From: an uncultured Sphingomonadaceae bacterium
GTDB taxonomy: Bacteria > Pseudomonadota > Alphaproteobacteria > Sphingomonadales > Sphingomonadaceae
Direction of reading: 5' to 3'
Length of the DNA stretch: 64,000 nucleotides
NCBI GenBank assembly: GCA_913060895.1
Contig: CAJXSN010000003.1
Coordinates: forward strand, 204,130-268,129
A program made the position numbers and the translations under genes. Of this stretch, positions 39,777 to 48,102 are shown one piece after another. How positions within the stretch are numbered: the stretch's first letter is position 1; each line of letters opens with the position of its first letter. The notes beneath the pieces are model-generated. The model had not been told where the DNA came from. It did no database searches and saw nothing but the letters and a program-made list of their open reading frames with translations.

Positions 39777-40676
39777 GTGTTGCGCGGTAATATGGCAGGA
39801 CGCTTTTGGGATAATCCTGCTGCAGCTCGTGCACGAGTGGCGCTGTGTTATCTGTGGGGCCACTGGCGATTGCCTGCGCTAGACAATCCCACCCGCTTCA
39901 CCGAGCTTGTTCAGTGGCGCAAGCTGCAAGTTAGCGACAGCCGCTACCCTGCGCTGATGGACAAGTTGGCCGCCAAACAAATGGCGCTGGATGCGCTGGG
40001 ACGAGAGTGGATTATCCCGACAGCCTGGAGCGGCATGGAATTGCCCTCAAATATCCCGTTTTATTGCCCGGCAATTGTTAAGGCACGGCACGGATGTAAT
40101 CAGAACCATGTGGTGCATCAGGTGCCCAGCGCGCAAGAATGGAATCGTCTCAGGGAGTTGGGCCGAAAATGGTGTCGTCAGCCCTATGGTTTGTGGCTTG
40201 ATGAGACCGCCTATCGCAGTGTTCCGCGCGGGATAGTTGCAGAGCCACTGGTCGGGGACGGCGAAGCGCTGCCAGTCGATTACAAGATTTACGTGTTCGG
40301 CGGCCGGGCCACGCATATCCAGACCCATCTGGACCGGGCATCGAACCACCGCTGGATGTTGCACGACACAAACTGGAAACAGTTGAGCCCTTGCTTTGAT
40401 ATGCCACCCCCGCCCCGCAGTCTTCAGGCTATGCTTGAAGCTGCCGAAACCTTGGCTGCCGAGCATGACTTCTTGAGAGTCGATTTTTATGAAATCGGCG
40501 GGCAGCCACTTTTCGGCGAGTTTTGCCTGTATCCCGGTTCAGGTCTCGATCCCTTTGCAGCAGATTGGATCGATCTGGAACTGGGCCAGCTCTGGCAGGA
40601 CGCACTGCGTTCTGATCGGTACATTGAAGATGCTTCGCCGGATGCCCCGGCCTTTGCAGGTGGTCTGGCGTCCTAA
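39777..40676 (+). CDS. TupA-like ATP-grasp protein
   Basis: RFTELVQWRKLQVSDSRYPALMDKLAAKQMALDALG...IVAEPLVGDGEALPVDYKIYVFGGRATHIQTHLDRASNHRWMLHDTNW. Starts at the base after the DUF1989 stop (GTG 39777; ATG 39792 is an alternative). Confidence 0.75.
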   Translation: MLRGNMAGRFWDNPAAARARVALCYLWGHWRLPALDNPTRFTELVQWRKLQVSDSRYPALMDKLAAKQMALDALGREWIIPTAWSGMELPSNIPFYCPAIVKARHGCNQNHVVHQVPSAQEWNRLRELGRKWCRQPYGLWLDETAYRSVPRGIVAEPLVGDGEALPVDYKIYVFGGRATHIQTHLDRASNHRWMLHDTNWKQLSPCFDMPPPPRSLQAMLEAAETLAAEHDFLRVDFYEIGGQPLFGEFCLYPGSGLDPFAADWIDLELGQLWQDALRSDRYIEDASPDAPAFAGGLAS

Positions 40677-40679
40677 TGA

Positions 40680-40708
40680 AAACGGGGCCCCATAGTGGGA
40701 CCCCGTTT
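40680..40708. terminator. Hairpin between convergent ATP-grasp and acyl-CoA dehydrogenase genes
   Basis: AAACGGGG-c-CCCA-TAG-TGGG-a-CCCCGTTT. Confidence 0.75.
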
Positions 40709-40734
40709 CCTAATCGCTGCAATTTAGTGGGCGA

Positions 40735-42540
40735 TCATGCCGCCGTAGAAAACGCTTCCTCGCCCAGTTCCATCAGGCTTTCGCTACCCACTTCGATTTT
40801 ACGGCGCAGAGCGCCGGCATCTAGAGTGAACCGATCAAAGTAGTAGCGAGCAGTCGCCAGCTTGTTCTCGTAAAACGCCTTGTCTTCCGGCGAGCCTTCC
40901 AAGGCGGTGCGAGCAACTTTCGCCATCTTCAGCCACATGAAGCCGAGCGAGACGATACCCATCAGATGCATATAATGATGCGCGCCTGCGCCCAAGTGGT
41001 TGGGATTAGCCATCGCGTTCTGCATGAACCACATGGTTGCTGCCTGCTGTTCGCCAACGGCCTTTTCCAGCTTTTCAGCCATAGACGCGAGCATTTCGTC
41101 CTGCTTGGCAGAAGCGATTTCTTCGCCAAGAACCTTGAAGAAAAGCTGGATCGCCGCACCGCCTTTGCTCGCCAATTTCCGCCCGCATAAATCCATCGCC
41201 TGGATACCATTGGTGCCTTCGTAGATCATGGCAATACGGGCATCGCGCACGAATTGCTCCATACCCCATTCCTTTACGTAGCCGTGGCCGCCATAGACCT
41301 GCTGCATATTGGTCGCGAAGTCGTACCCCTTGTCGGTGCCGTAGCCCTTAATGACGGGCGTCATGAGCCCAATCAGTTGATCGGCTTGCGCGCGCTCTTC
41401 TTCTGTCTGCGCCATGTGCGTCAGATCGACTTGTAGAGCGCCCCATAGACACAGCGCGCGCATGCCTTCGTTGAATGCTTTGGCATCCATCAGCATCCGG
41501 CGCACGTCTGGGTGGACAAAGATCGGATCGGCCTTCGCCTCTGGTTCTGCCGGACCGGTCAGCGCGCGGCCCTGACGGCGATCCAATGCGTAAGTCACGC
41601 CGTTCTGGTAAGCAATTTCCGACTGGGCGAGGCCCTGGATGCCGACGCCCAGACGTGCGGCGTTCATCATCACGAACATCGCTGCCAGACCCCTGTTCTC
41701 CTCGCCGACCATCCAGCCTTTCGCGCCATCATAATTCAGCAGGCAGGTGGCGTTGCCATTAATGCCCATTTTGTGTTCGATCGAGCCACAGGAAACCGCG
41801 TTGCGTTCACCCAGTGAACCGTCTTCGTTGACCAGAAACTTGGGCACTACGAACAGCGAAATGCCCTTGGAACTGTCGGGCGCACCCGGAGTCTTGGCGA
41901 GCACAAGATGGATGATATTCTCGGTCAGGTCGTGCTCACCTGCGGAGATGAAGATTTTCGTGCCGGTAATGGCGTAACTGCCATCTGTATCCAGCTCAGC
42001 CTTGGTCCGGATCATACCCAGATCGGTGCCGCAATGTGGCTCGGTCAGGTTCATCGTGCCAAGCCATTTGCCGGACACCATGTTCGGCACATACATCGCC
42101 TTTTGCTCTTCCGAACCAGCCGCTATCAGCGCCGCAATCGCACCGGTAGTAAGGCCGGGATACATTGCAAACGCCATATTCGACGCGGCCATGAATTCCT
42201 CGACCACAAACCCCATAACGTGTGGCATGCCCTGTCCGCCAAATTCCTCGGGGCTGGCGATCGTTCCCCAACCGCTTTCGACATATTTACCAAACGCTTC
42301 CTTAAAGCCTTTGGGGGTGGTCACACTGCCATCGGCATGACGGATGCAGCCCTCTGCATCGCCCGACTGGTTCAGGGGATGCAACACTTCGCTACAGAAC
42401 TTGCCCGCTTCGTTGATAACGGTGTCGATCATATCCGGTGTAGCGCTCTCGAAACCCGGCAGATTGCCGTAGCTCGCAAGGTCCAGAACTTCATTGACGA
42501 CAAAGCGAGTGTCGCGAGTCGGCGCGGTATAGGTTGGCAT
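40735..42540 (-). CDS. Acyl-CoA dehydrogenase with C-terminal extension
   Basis: MYVPNMVSGKWLGTMNLTEPHCGTDLGMIRTKAE; QQVYGGHGYVKEWGMEQFVRDARIAMIYEGTNGIQAMDL. Confidence 0.94.
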   Translation of the reverse strand: MPTYTAPTRDTRFVVNEVLDLASYGNLPGFESATPDMIDTVINEAGKFCSEVLHPLNQSGDAEGCIRHADGSVTTPKGFKEAFGKYVESGWGTIASPEEFGGQGMPHVMGFVVEEFMAASNMAFAMYPGLTTGAIAALIAAGSEEQKAMYVPNMVSGKWLGTMNLTEPHCGTDLGMIRTKAELDTDGSYAITGTKIFISAGEHDLTENIIHLVLAKTPGAPDSSKGISLFVVPKFLVNEDGSLGERNAVSCGSIEHKMGINGNATCLLNYDGAKGWMVGEENRGLAAMFVMMNAARLGVGIQGLAQSEIAYQNGVTYALDRRQGRALTGPAEPEAKADPIFVHPDVRRMLMDAKAFNEGMRALCLWGALQVDLTHMAQTEEERAQADQLIGLMTPVIKGYGTDKGYDFATNMQQVYGGHGYVKEWGMEQFVRDARIAMIYEGTNGIQAMDLCGRKLASKGGAAIQLFFKVLGEEIASAKQDEMLASMAEKLEKAVGEQQAATMWFMQNAMANPNHLGAGAHHYMHLMGIVSLGFMWLKMAKVARTALEGSPEDKAFYENKLATARYYFDRFTLDAGALRRKIEVGSESLMELGEEAFSTAA

Positions 42541-42593
42541 GAAATGTCCTCAGTCAGGATGTCTGTGCAAATGGGTTTGGACGGAAGCGGAGC

Positions 42594-43037
42594 TTATTCG
42601 TCCGGATCAAGTTTCTCGATATGGCTGATGAATTCGGTCAGCTCTGTAATCGAGGAATCAATATCATCGCGCTGCCGTTTCAGCTTCGCCACATGGGTGC
42701 GGCATTTTTCGATGGTGACGCGGCGCTGCTCCACCCGGCCATCGCCCAAATCGTAGAGATCGATCATTTCCTTGATCTCGGTAAGGCTGAAACCGACATT
42801 TTTGGCCCGCATGATCCATGCAAGCCGGGCCCGGTCGCGTTTGGAATAGACACGCGTCAGGCCGAGGCGCGCTGGAGCAATGAGACCTTCGTCTTCGTAG
42901 AAACGCAGTGCGCGCGCCGTGCAGTTGAATTCATTAGTGAGGTCAGATATAGAGAACTTATCACGAGCCAATTCGTCGGGGCGCTCAAGATGCGCGCCCG
43001 AATGAGTGTATTCACGTAATGCTGTCGATGTTTTCAT
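42594..43037 (-). CDS. MerR-family transcriptional regulator
   Basis: FSISDLTNEFNCTARALRFYEDEGLIAPARLGLTRVYSKRDRARLAWIMRAKNVGFSLTEIKEMIDLY. Confidence 0.9.
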   Translation of the reverse strand: MKTSTALREYTHSGAHLERPDELARDKFSISDLTNEFNCTARALRFYEDEGLIAPARLGLTRVYSKRDRARLAWIMRAKNVGFSLTEIKEMIDLYDLGDGRVEQRRVTIEKCRTHVAKLKRQRDDIDSSITELTEFISHIEKLDPDE

Positions 43038-43046
43038 CGCGCTCTG

Positions 43047-43445
43047 CTACATCCCCTTTACGTAAGGGTCAAGTCTCGACGGCTGTAGAGATCCCCCATC
43101 CAGCACCCTATAAAAACAGCTTGCTGCACCTGTGTGGCATGTCGGACCGTCAGGGAGACAGCGAAGCACAATGGCGTCCTGGTCGCAATCTACCAATATC
43201 TCCTGCACTTTGAGGACGTGACCGGAACTTTCACCCTTCTGCCACAGCTTCCCACGTGATCGGGAGTGGAAATGCGCCAAGCCGCTGGCCTGCGTTGCAG
43301 TCAGCGCCTCGGCGTCCATAAACGCCACCATCAGCACCGCTCCGGTCTCGTAATGGGTGACAACCGCGCTCAGCAGGCCCTTGTCATCAAATTTGGGCAG
43401 GAATGTCAGCCCTTTCTCCCGCTCTTCATTCGTCAGATTGCTCAT
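43047..43445 (-). CDS. hisI: Phosphoribosyl-AMP cyclohydrolase
   Basis: AVVTHYETGAVLMVAFMDAEALTATQASGLAHFHSRSRGKLWQKGESSGHVLKVQEILVDCDQDAIVLRC...GPTCHTGAASCFYR. Confidence 0.96.
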   Translation of the reverse strand: MSNLTNEEREKGLTFLPKFDDKGLLSAVVTHYETGAVLMVAFMDAEALTATQASGLAHFHSRSRGKLWQKGESSGHVLKVQEILVDCDQDAIVLRCLPDGPTCHTGAASCFYRVLDGGSLQPSRLDPYVKGM

Positions 43446-43558
43446 GGTGTTGTTCGGTCCATACAATTTTTGTGGCAGTTTAGGCACAGGATGCCTGTGA
43501 AATAATGGGTATCGTGTAATCCCTCTTCCCCATTGGCCCCACAAATGGAACACATCAT
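43442..43558 (-). CDS. Candidate 38-aa cysteine-rich microprotein overlapping the hisI start
   Basis: MMCSICGANGEEGLHDTHYFTGILCLNCHKNCMDRTTP: CxxC...CxxCxxxC; ATGA overlap with hisI. No convincing SD. Confidence 0.35.
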   Translation of the reverse strand: MMCSICGANGEEGLHDTHYFTGILCLNCHKNCMDRTTP

Positions 43559-43728
43559 CGCACGACGCAGAGACGTCGTCACCATGCTTGAGCGCTGGAA
43601 TGCGCACTTGTTTGGTAGGGAGGGGATGTCGACGCTAGTCGCCGGCATTGCTTGGCGATGAGGGAAACGGTTTTCCTGCGCGGCCATCGGGGGAAGGCCG
43701 CCGGAAACCACATAGTTTCGTCACGCGG

Positions 43729-43765
43729 CGCCCGGGGTCCTAACGGACTCCGGGCGTTTCGTTTT
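43729..43765 (+). terminator. Rho-independent terminator-like hairpin on the + strand with no + strand gene upstream
   Basis: CGCCCGGgGTCC-TAAC-GGACtCCGGGCG followed by TTTCGTTTT. Confidence 0.65.
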
Positions 43766-43780
43766 CCCGTCCCAAATTTC

Positions 43781-44548
43781 CTATCTGACACCTGTACCCT
43801 GGTTATCGCTGCCCAGCACCCGGGCGAAACAGGCAATCTTGACGCTTTTTGCCCCACCCTTCAACAACACTGCTACGCAGGCATTTGCGGTTGCTCCGCT
43901 GGTTAGAACATCGTCCACCAGAATGATCTGCCTGCCCGTGATCGCTTCCGCTCGGGAGCGATTTATCCTGATGGCGCCTTTCAAGACCTTGGCCCGATCA
44001 TTACGGCCCAGACCACCCAGACTTGGCGTGTGTCGATGCCGTTCCAGCGCATCGACCTGTAATGTCGCATCGGTCAGTTTTGCCAGTTCCGATGCCAGAA
44101 GGCCCGACTGATTGTACCCTCTGCCCCATATTCGCCACCGATGCAGCGGTACGGGAACTAGCAAATAATCCCGGCTCAGCTCTCTCAGTCGCGCCGCCAT
44201 CAGCCGTGCCATCAGTCTGGCCAAGGCAATCCGCCCGCCATGTTTGAATGACAGAACCAGACGCCGCGATGTATCGTTATAGAGCGTGGCTGCAGCAATT
44301 CCGGCGTGGGGCGGCGGGTCTTTCATACACGGGGCACACAGCGCGTCCGGCATCCCTGTCAGGCTTTCGTCCAGCGGTCGCTGGCAGGTGGCGCAGCCTA
44401 GCTCTACCGGTTGGTCAAGAGTGCTCCAGCAAACCTGACATAGCCCATCCTGTGTCCCCATCGCATCCCCGCATAACGGGCAGCGCGGAGGATAAGCCAG
44501 ATCGACCATCGGCTTCAGGGCAGTCGATAATCGCAAGCTCAGGTTCAT
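43781..44548 (-). CDS. ComF family phosphoribosyltransferase-like protein
   Basis: YPPRCPLCGDAMGTQDGLCQVCWSTL zinc ribbon; ILVDDVLTSGATANACVAVLLKGGAKSVKIACFARV PRT motif. Confidence 0.92.
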   Translation of the reverse strand: MNLSLRLSTALKPMVDLAYPPRCPLCGDAMGTQDGLCQVCWSTLDQPVELGCATCQRPLDESLTGMPDALCAPCMKDPPPHAGIAAATLYNDTSRRLVLSFKHGGRIALARLMARLMAARLRELSRDYLLVPVPLHRWRIWGRGYNQSGLLASELAKLTDATLQVDALERHRHTPSLGGLGRNDRAKVLKGAIRINRSRAEAITGRQIILVDDVLTSGATANACVAVLLKGGAKSVKIACFARVLGSDNQGTGVR

Positions 44549-44602
44549 ACCGGCAATGCTGCACCTCTTGCCCCCGCCTTGCAAGCACGTCAGGACGTCA
44601 AA

Positions 44603-45376
44603 ATGTCACAACTCGATGTTCCGCAGATATTCAGCCCGGCCCGCCAACGGATGAGGCAGCTTCGAGCTGCCGGAAGGCGTCTTGGCTCCAATACTTCAGC
44701 CCGGTTCCTTGCCGACGAGATTGGGTCTGATATGTTGGAGCGGCTCGCTTTTGTCCGCTCACAGCCAGAGAACATTCTTCTGATCGGGCAGGTTGAAGGC
44801 GAGCTGACCACACATTTCCGTGGCTATCCGATAACCTTTGCGAACTCTCTCGACCTTGAACAACCTTTTGACCTTGGCAGTTCCGGCAGTCAGTTCGATT
44901 TTATCGGCATTGCGGGCGTCCTTGACGCCGTGAATGACCTGCCCGGTGCCCTGATTCATGCACGCAGCGCTCTAACGCCCGGCGGGCTGGTGATTGCCAG
45001 CTTCGTTGGCGGGGCCAGCCTGTCCAAACTTCGCGCCGCCATGATGGCTGCAGAACCCGATAAACCCGCTGCGCGCATTCATCCGATGGTCGATCCCCGT
45101 GCTGCGCCGGATTTGCTACAGCGCGCTGGGTGGAAGGATCCCGTGGTTGATACCTATCGCCTCAACGTGCGGTATGCCTCGCTCGACAGGCTGGTGGCCG
45201 ATCTGCGCGATCAGGCATTGGGCAATGTCTTGTCTGACAACGCGCCGCCACTCGGCAAGGCCGCACTCAAGCGGGCCCGGCAGGCCTTCCTGGAGCAAGC
45301 CGACGACGATGGAAAAGTTACTGAAACCTTTGAAATTCTGACGCTTACAGGGCGACGCTCTCTCGCCGGAACCTAG
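44603..45376 (+). CDS. SAM-dependent methyltransferase-like (BioC/NDUFAF5-like)
   Basis: ILLIGQVEGELTTHFRG...FDFIGIAGVLDAVNDLPGALIHARSALTPGGLVIASFVGGASLSKLRAAMMAAE. Weak SAM-motif glycines. Confidence 0.7.
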   Translation: MSQLDVPQIFSPARQRMRQLRAAGRRLGSNTSARFLADEIGSDMLERLAFVRSQPENILLIGQVEGELTTHFRGYPITFANSLDLEQPFDLGSSGSQFDFIGIAGVLDAVNDLPGALIHARSALTPGGLVIASFVGGASLSKLRAAMMAAEPDKPAARIHPMVDPRAAPDLLQRAGWKDPVVDTYRLNVRYASLDRLVADLRDQALGNVLSDNAPPLGKAALKRARQAFLEQADDDGKVTETFEILTLTGRRSLAGT

Positions 45377-48048
45377 CCTTTACCCAGTGCCGCCTGCGCC
45401 GCGGCCAATCTTGCGATGGGTACGCGGTAAGGCGAAGCACTGACATAATCGAGGCCGGTTTGCTCGCAAAAGGCGATGCTGGCAGGATCGCCGCCATGCT
45501 CTCCGCAAATGCCCAGTTTGATGTCTTGGCGCGTTTCACGGCCTCGGTTTGCTGCAAGTTCTACTAGTTTACCAACGCCATCAATATCCAGACTGACGAA
45601 CGGATCGCGAGGAAAGATGCCCTTGTCGACATAAGTAGCCAGAAAGCCACCCGCATCGTCTCTTGAAACACCCAGAGTTGTCTGTGTCAAATCATTGGTT
45701 CCGAAGGAAAAGAACCGGGCTTCATGCGCGATGTCACCTGCCATCAACGCGGCGCGTGGCAATTCAATCATTGTACCGACGAGATACTCGATCCGGCGTC
45801 CCGTCGCTTCAAAGACTTCCTCGGCAATCCGCTCCACCAGTTCACGCAGAATAGCCAGTTCGCGCTGGGTGGCGACCAGCGGGATCATGATTTCTGGCAC
45901 AGGCGCATCGCCACTTGCCTCGGCAACCTCGCAGGCAGCTTCGAACACCGCGCGGGCCTGCATCTCGTAGATTTCAGGATAGGTAATCCCTAAGCGACAT
46001 CCACGATGACCAAGCATCGGGTTGAATTCATGCAATTCTTCTGCCCTGCGGCGCAACTGCTCTACACTGGTTCCGATGATTTCGGCGAGTTCTTCGAACT
46101 CCTCGTCCTTATGAGGCATGAACTCGTGCAGAGGCGGATCAAGGAAACGGATTGTGCATGGCAGGCCGGTCATAACCTCGAAAATTTCTCGGAAATCGCT
46201 GCGCTGTTCGGGCAGCAGCTTGGCGAGCGCCTCGCGTCGACCGCGCTCGTCCTCGGCCAGTATCATCTGGCGCACGGCACTGATGCGGTTCGCATCGAAA
46301 AACATATGCTCTGTGCGGCACAGGCCGATGCCTTCTGCACCGAACTGACGCGCTCGGCGGCAATCGGCGGGCGTTTCGGCATTGGTCCGCACCCGCATCC
46401 GGCGATGGCGGTCGGCCCAATCCATGATAACTCCGAAATCACCGTCCAACTCTGGTTCGATAGTGGCGACTTCGCCTGCCATCACCTGACCGGTGGTGCC
46501 ATCGACGGTAATGACGTCTCCCTCCGCCAGATCGCGGCTCCCGATCCGCAGGGTGCGTGCTTTGCGGTCGATCGACACAGAGGACGCGCCCGAAACGCAT
46601 GGCCGCCCCATGCCGCGCGCAACGACGGCAGCGTGTGACGTCATGCCGCCACGCGCCGTCAGGATAGCCCGAGCCGCATGCATTCCGTGAATGTCTTCCG
46701 GACTGGTCTCCACCCGCACCAGAATAACCTTTTCTTCCCGCGCAGCCCACTGTTCTGCGGTATCTGCATCGAGTGCGATCTTGCCACTGGCTGCACCGGG
46801 CGACGCAGGTAATCCTGCTGTCATGACGTCACGCTTCGCATCGGGGTCCAGCGCTGGGTGGAGCAACTGGTCGAGCGCCATTGGGTCGATCCGGCGGATC
46901 GCCGTGGTTTCATCAATCAGCCCTTCATGGACCATTTCGACTGCCATTTTCAGAGCTGCCTTGGCTGTACGCTTGCCATTGCGGGTCTGCAGCAGGAACA
47001 GCTTCCCGCGTTCCACGGTAAACTCGATATCCTGCATATCGCGATAGTGTTTTTCCAGCAGATCGAAAACGTGCGCCAGTTCGGAATAGGCGTCGGGCAT
47101 TGCCTCTTCCATGCTGAGCGGTTTTGCATTCGCTTTTTCCCGTGCGTTTTTGGTCAGGTATTGCGGCGTACGGATGCCTGCGACCACATCTTCACCCTGC
47201 GCATTGACCAGCCACTCACCATAATAGGCGCGCTCGCCGGTGCTGGGATCGCGGGTAAAGGCGACGCCGGTGGCGGACGTTTCGCCCATATTGCCGAACA
47301 CCATTGCCTGAACATTCACTGCCGTGCCCATGTCGCGGGGTATGTCATTGAGACGGCGGTATATCTTGGCCCGTTCGCTATCCCAACTATCGAACACAGC
47401 ACGGATCGCACCCCATAGCTGCTCGGTCACATCCTGTGGAAAGGGGGTGTCGTGCTCGTCCGCCACGATGGTTTTGTACTCTGCCACCAGTGCTTTCAGA
47501 TGTTCAGCCGTCATCTCCGTATCGTTGTAGAAGCCGTTGTCTTCCTTGGCGATTTCCAGCGCTTCTTCGAACAGGCCGTGGTCCAAGCCCAGCACTACGT
47601 CGGAATACATCTGGATGAACCGGCGATAGCTGTCCCACGCAAACCGCTCGTCGCCTGCGATGGCGGCCAGCCCCTCCACCGTCTCGTCGTTAAGTCCCAG
47701 ATTGAGGACGGTGTCCATCATACCGGGCATGGAAATCGCCGCGCCGGAACGGACCGACACCAGCAGCGGGTCTGCCTTGTCTCCCAGACGTTTACCCACC
47801 GTTCCCTCGATATGGCCGAGGGCGGTCTTCACGTTGTCAATCAAGGATGCCGGAAACTCTCCGCCCTGCTCCAGATAGCGCAGGCATTCTTCGGTCGTCA
47901 GGGTGAAGCCGGGAGGTACGGGCAGGCCGATCTCGGCCATCTCGGCCAGATTTGCGCCCTTCCCGCCCACGATTTTCTTGTCCTTCGCGCGGACGTCAGT
48001 GGCCTTGGCCGAGCCGCCAAATGTGTAGACGGTTGTGTTGGAAGTCAT
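45373..48048 (-). CDS. ppdK: Pyruvate, phosphate dikinase
   Basis: GGKGANLAEMAEIGLPVPPGFTLTTE...ARGGMTSHAAVVARGMGRPCVSGA...FFSFGTNDLTQTTLG. Confidence 0.97.
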   Translation of the reverse strand: MTSNTTVYTFGGSAKATDVRAKDKKIVGGKGANLAEMAEIGLPVPPGFTLTTEECLRYLEQGGEFPASLIDNVKTALGHIEGTVGKRLGDKADPLLVSVRSGAAISMPGMMDTVLNLGLNDETVEGLAAIAGDERFAWDSYRRFIQMYSDVVLGLDHGLFEEALEIAKEDNGFYNDTEMTAEHLKALVAEYKTIVADEHDTPFPQDVTEQLWGAIRAVFDSWDSERAKIYRRLNDIPRDMGTAVNVQAMVFGNMGETSATGVAFTRDPSTGERAYYGEWLVNAQGEDVVAGIRTPQYLTKNAREKANAKPLSMEEAMPDAYSELAHVFDLLEKHYRDMQDIEFTVERGKLFLLQTRNGKRTAKAALKMAVEMVHEGLIDETTAIRRIDPMALDQLLHPALDPDAKRDVMTAGLPASPGAASGKIALDADTAEQWAAREEKVILVRVETSPEDIHGMHAARAILTARGGMTSHAAVVARGMGRPCVSGASSVSIDRKARTLRIGSRDLAEGDVITVDGTTGQVMAGEVATIEPELDGDFGVIMDWADRHRRMRVRTNAETPADCRRARQFGAEGIGLCRTEHMFFDANRISAVRQMILAEDERGRREALAKLLPEQRSDFREIFEVMTGLPCTIRFLDPPLHEFMPHKDEEFEELAEIIGTSVEQLRRRAEELHEFNPMLGHRGCRLGITYPEIYEMQARAVFEAACEVAEASGDAPVPEIMIPLVATQRELAILRELVERIAEEVFEATGRRIEYLVGTMIELPRAALMAGDIAHEARFFSFGTNDLTQTTLGVSRDDAGGFLATYVDKGIFPRDPFVSLDIDGVGKLVELAANRGRETRQDIKLGICGEHGGDPASIAFCEQTGLDYVSASPYRVPIARLAAAQAALGKG

Positions 48049-48102
48049 CGGGGAAAGTCCTGCTGGATGGAACACATGGAACACGGTCCAGGGGTAAGAA
48101 AG

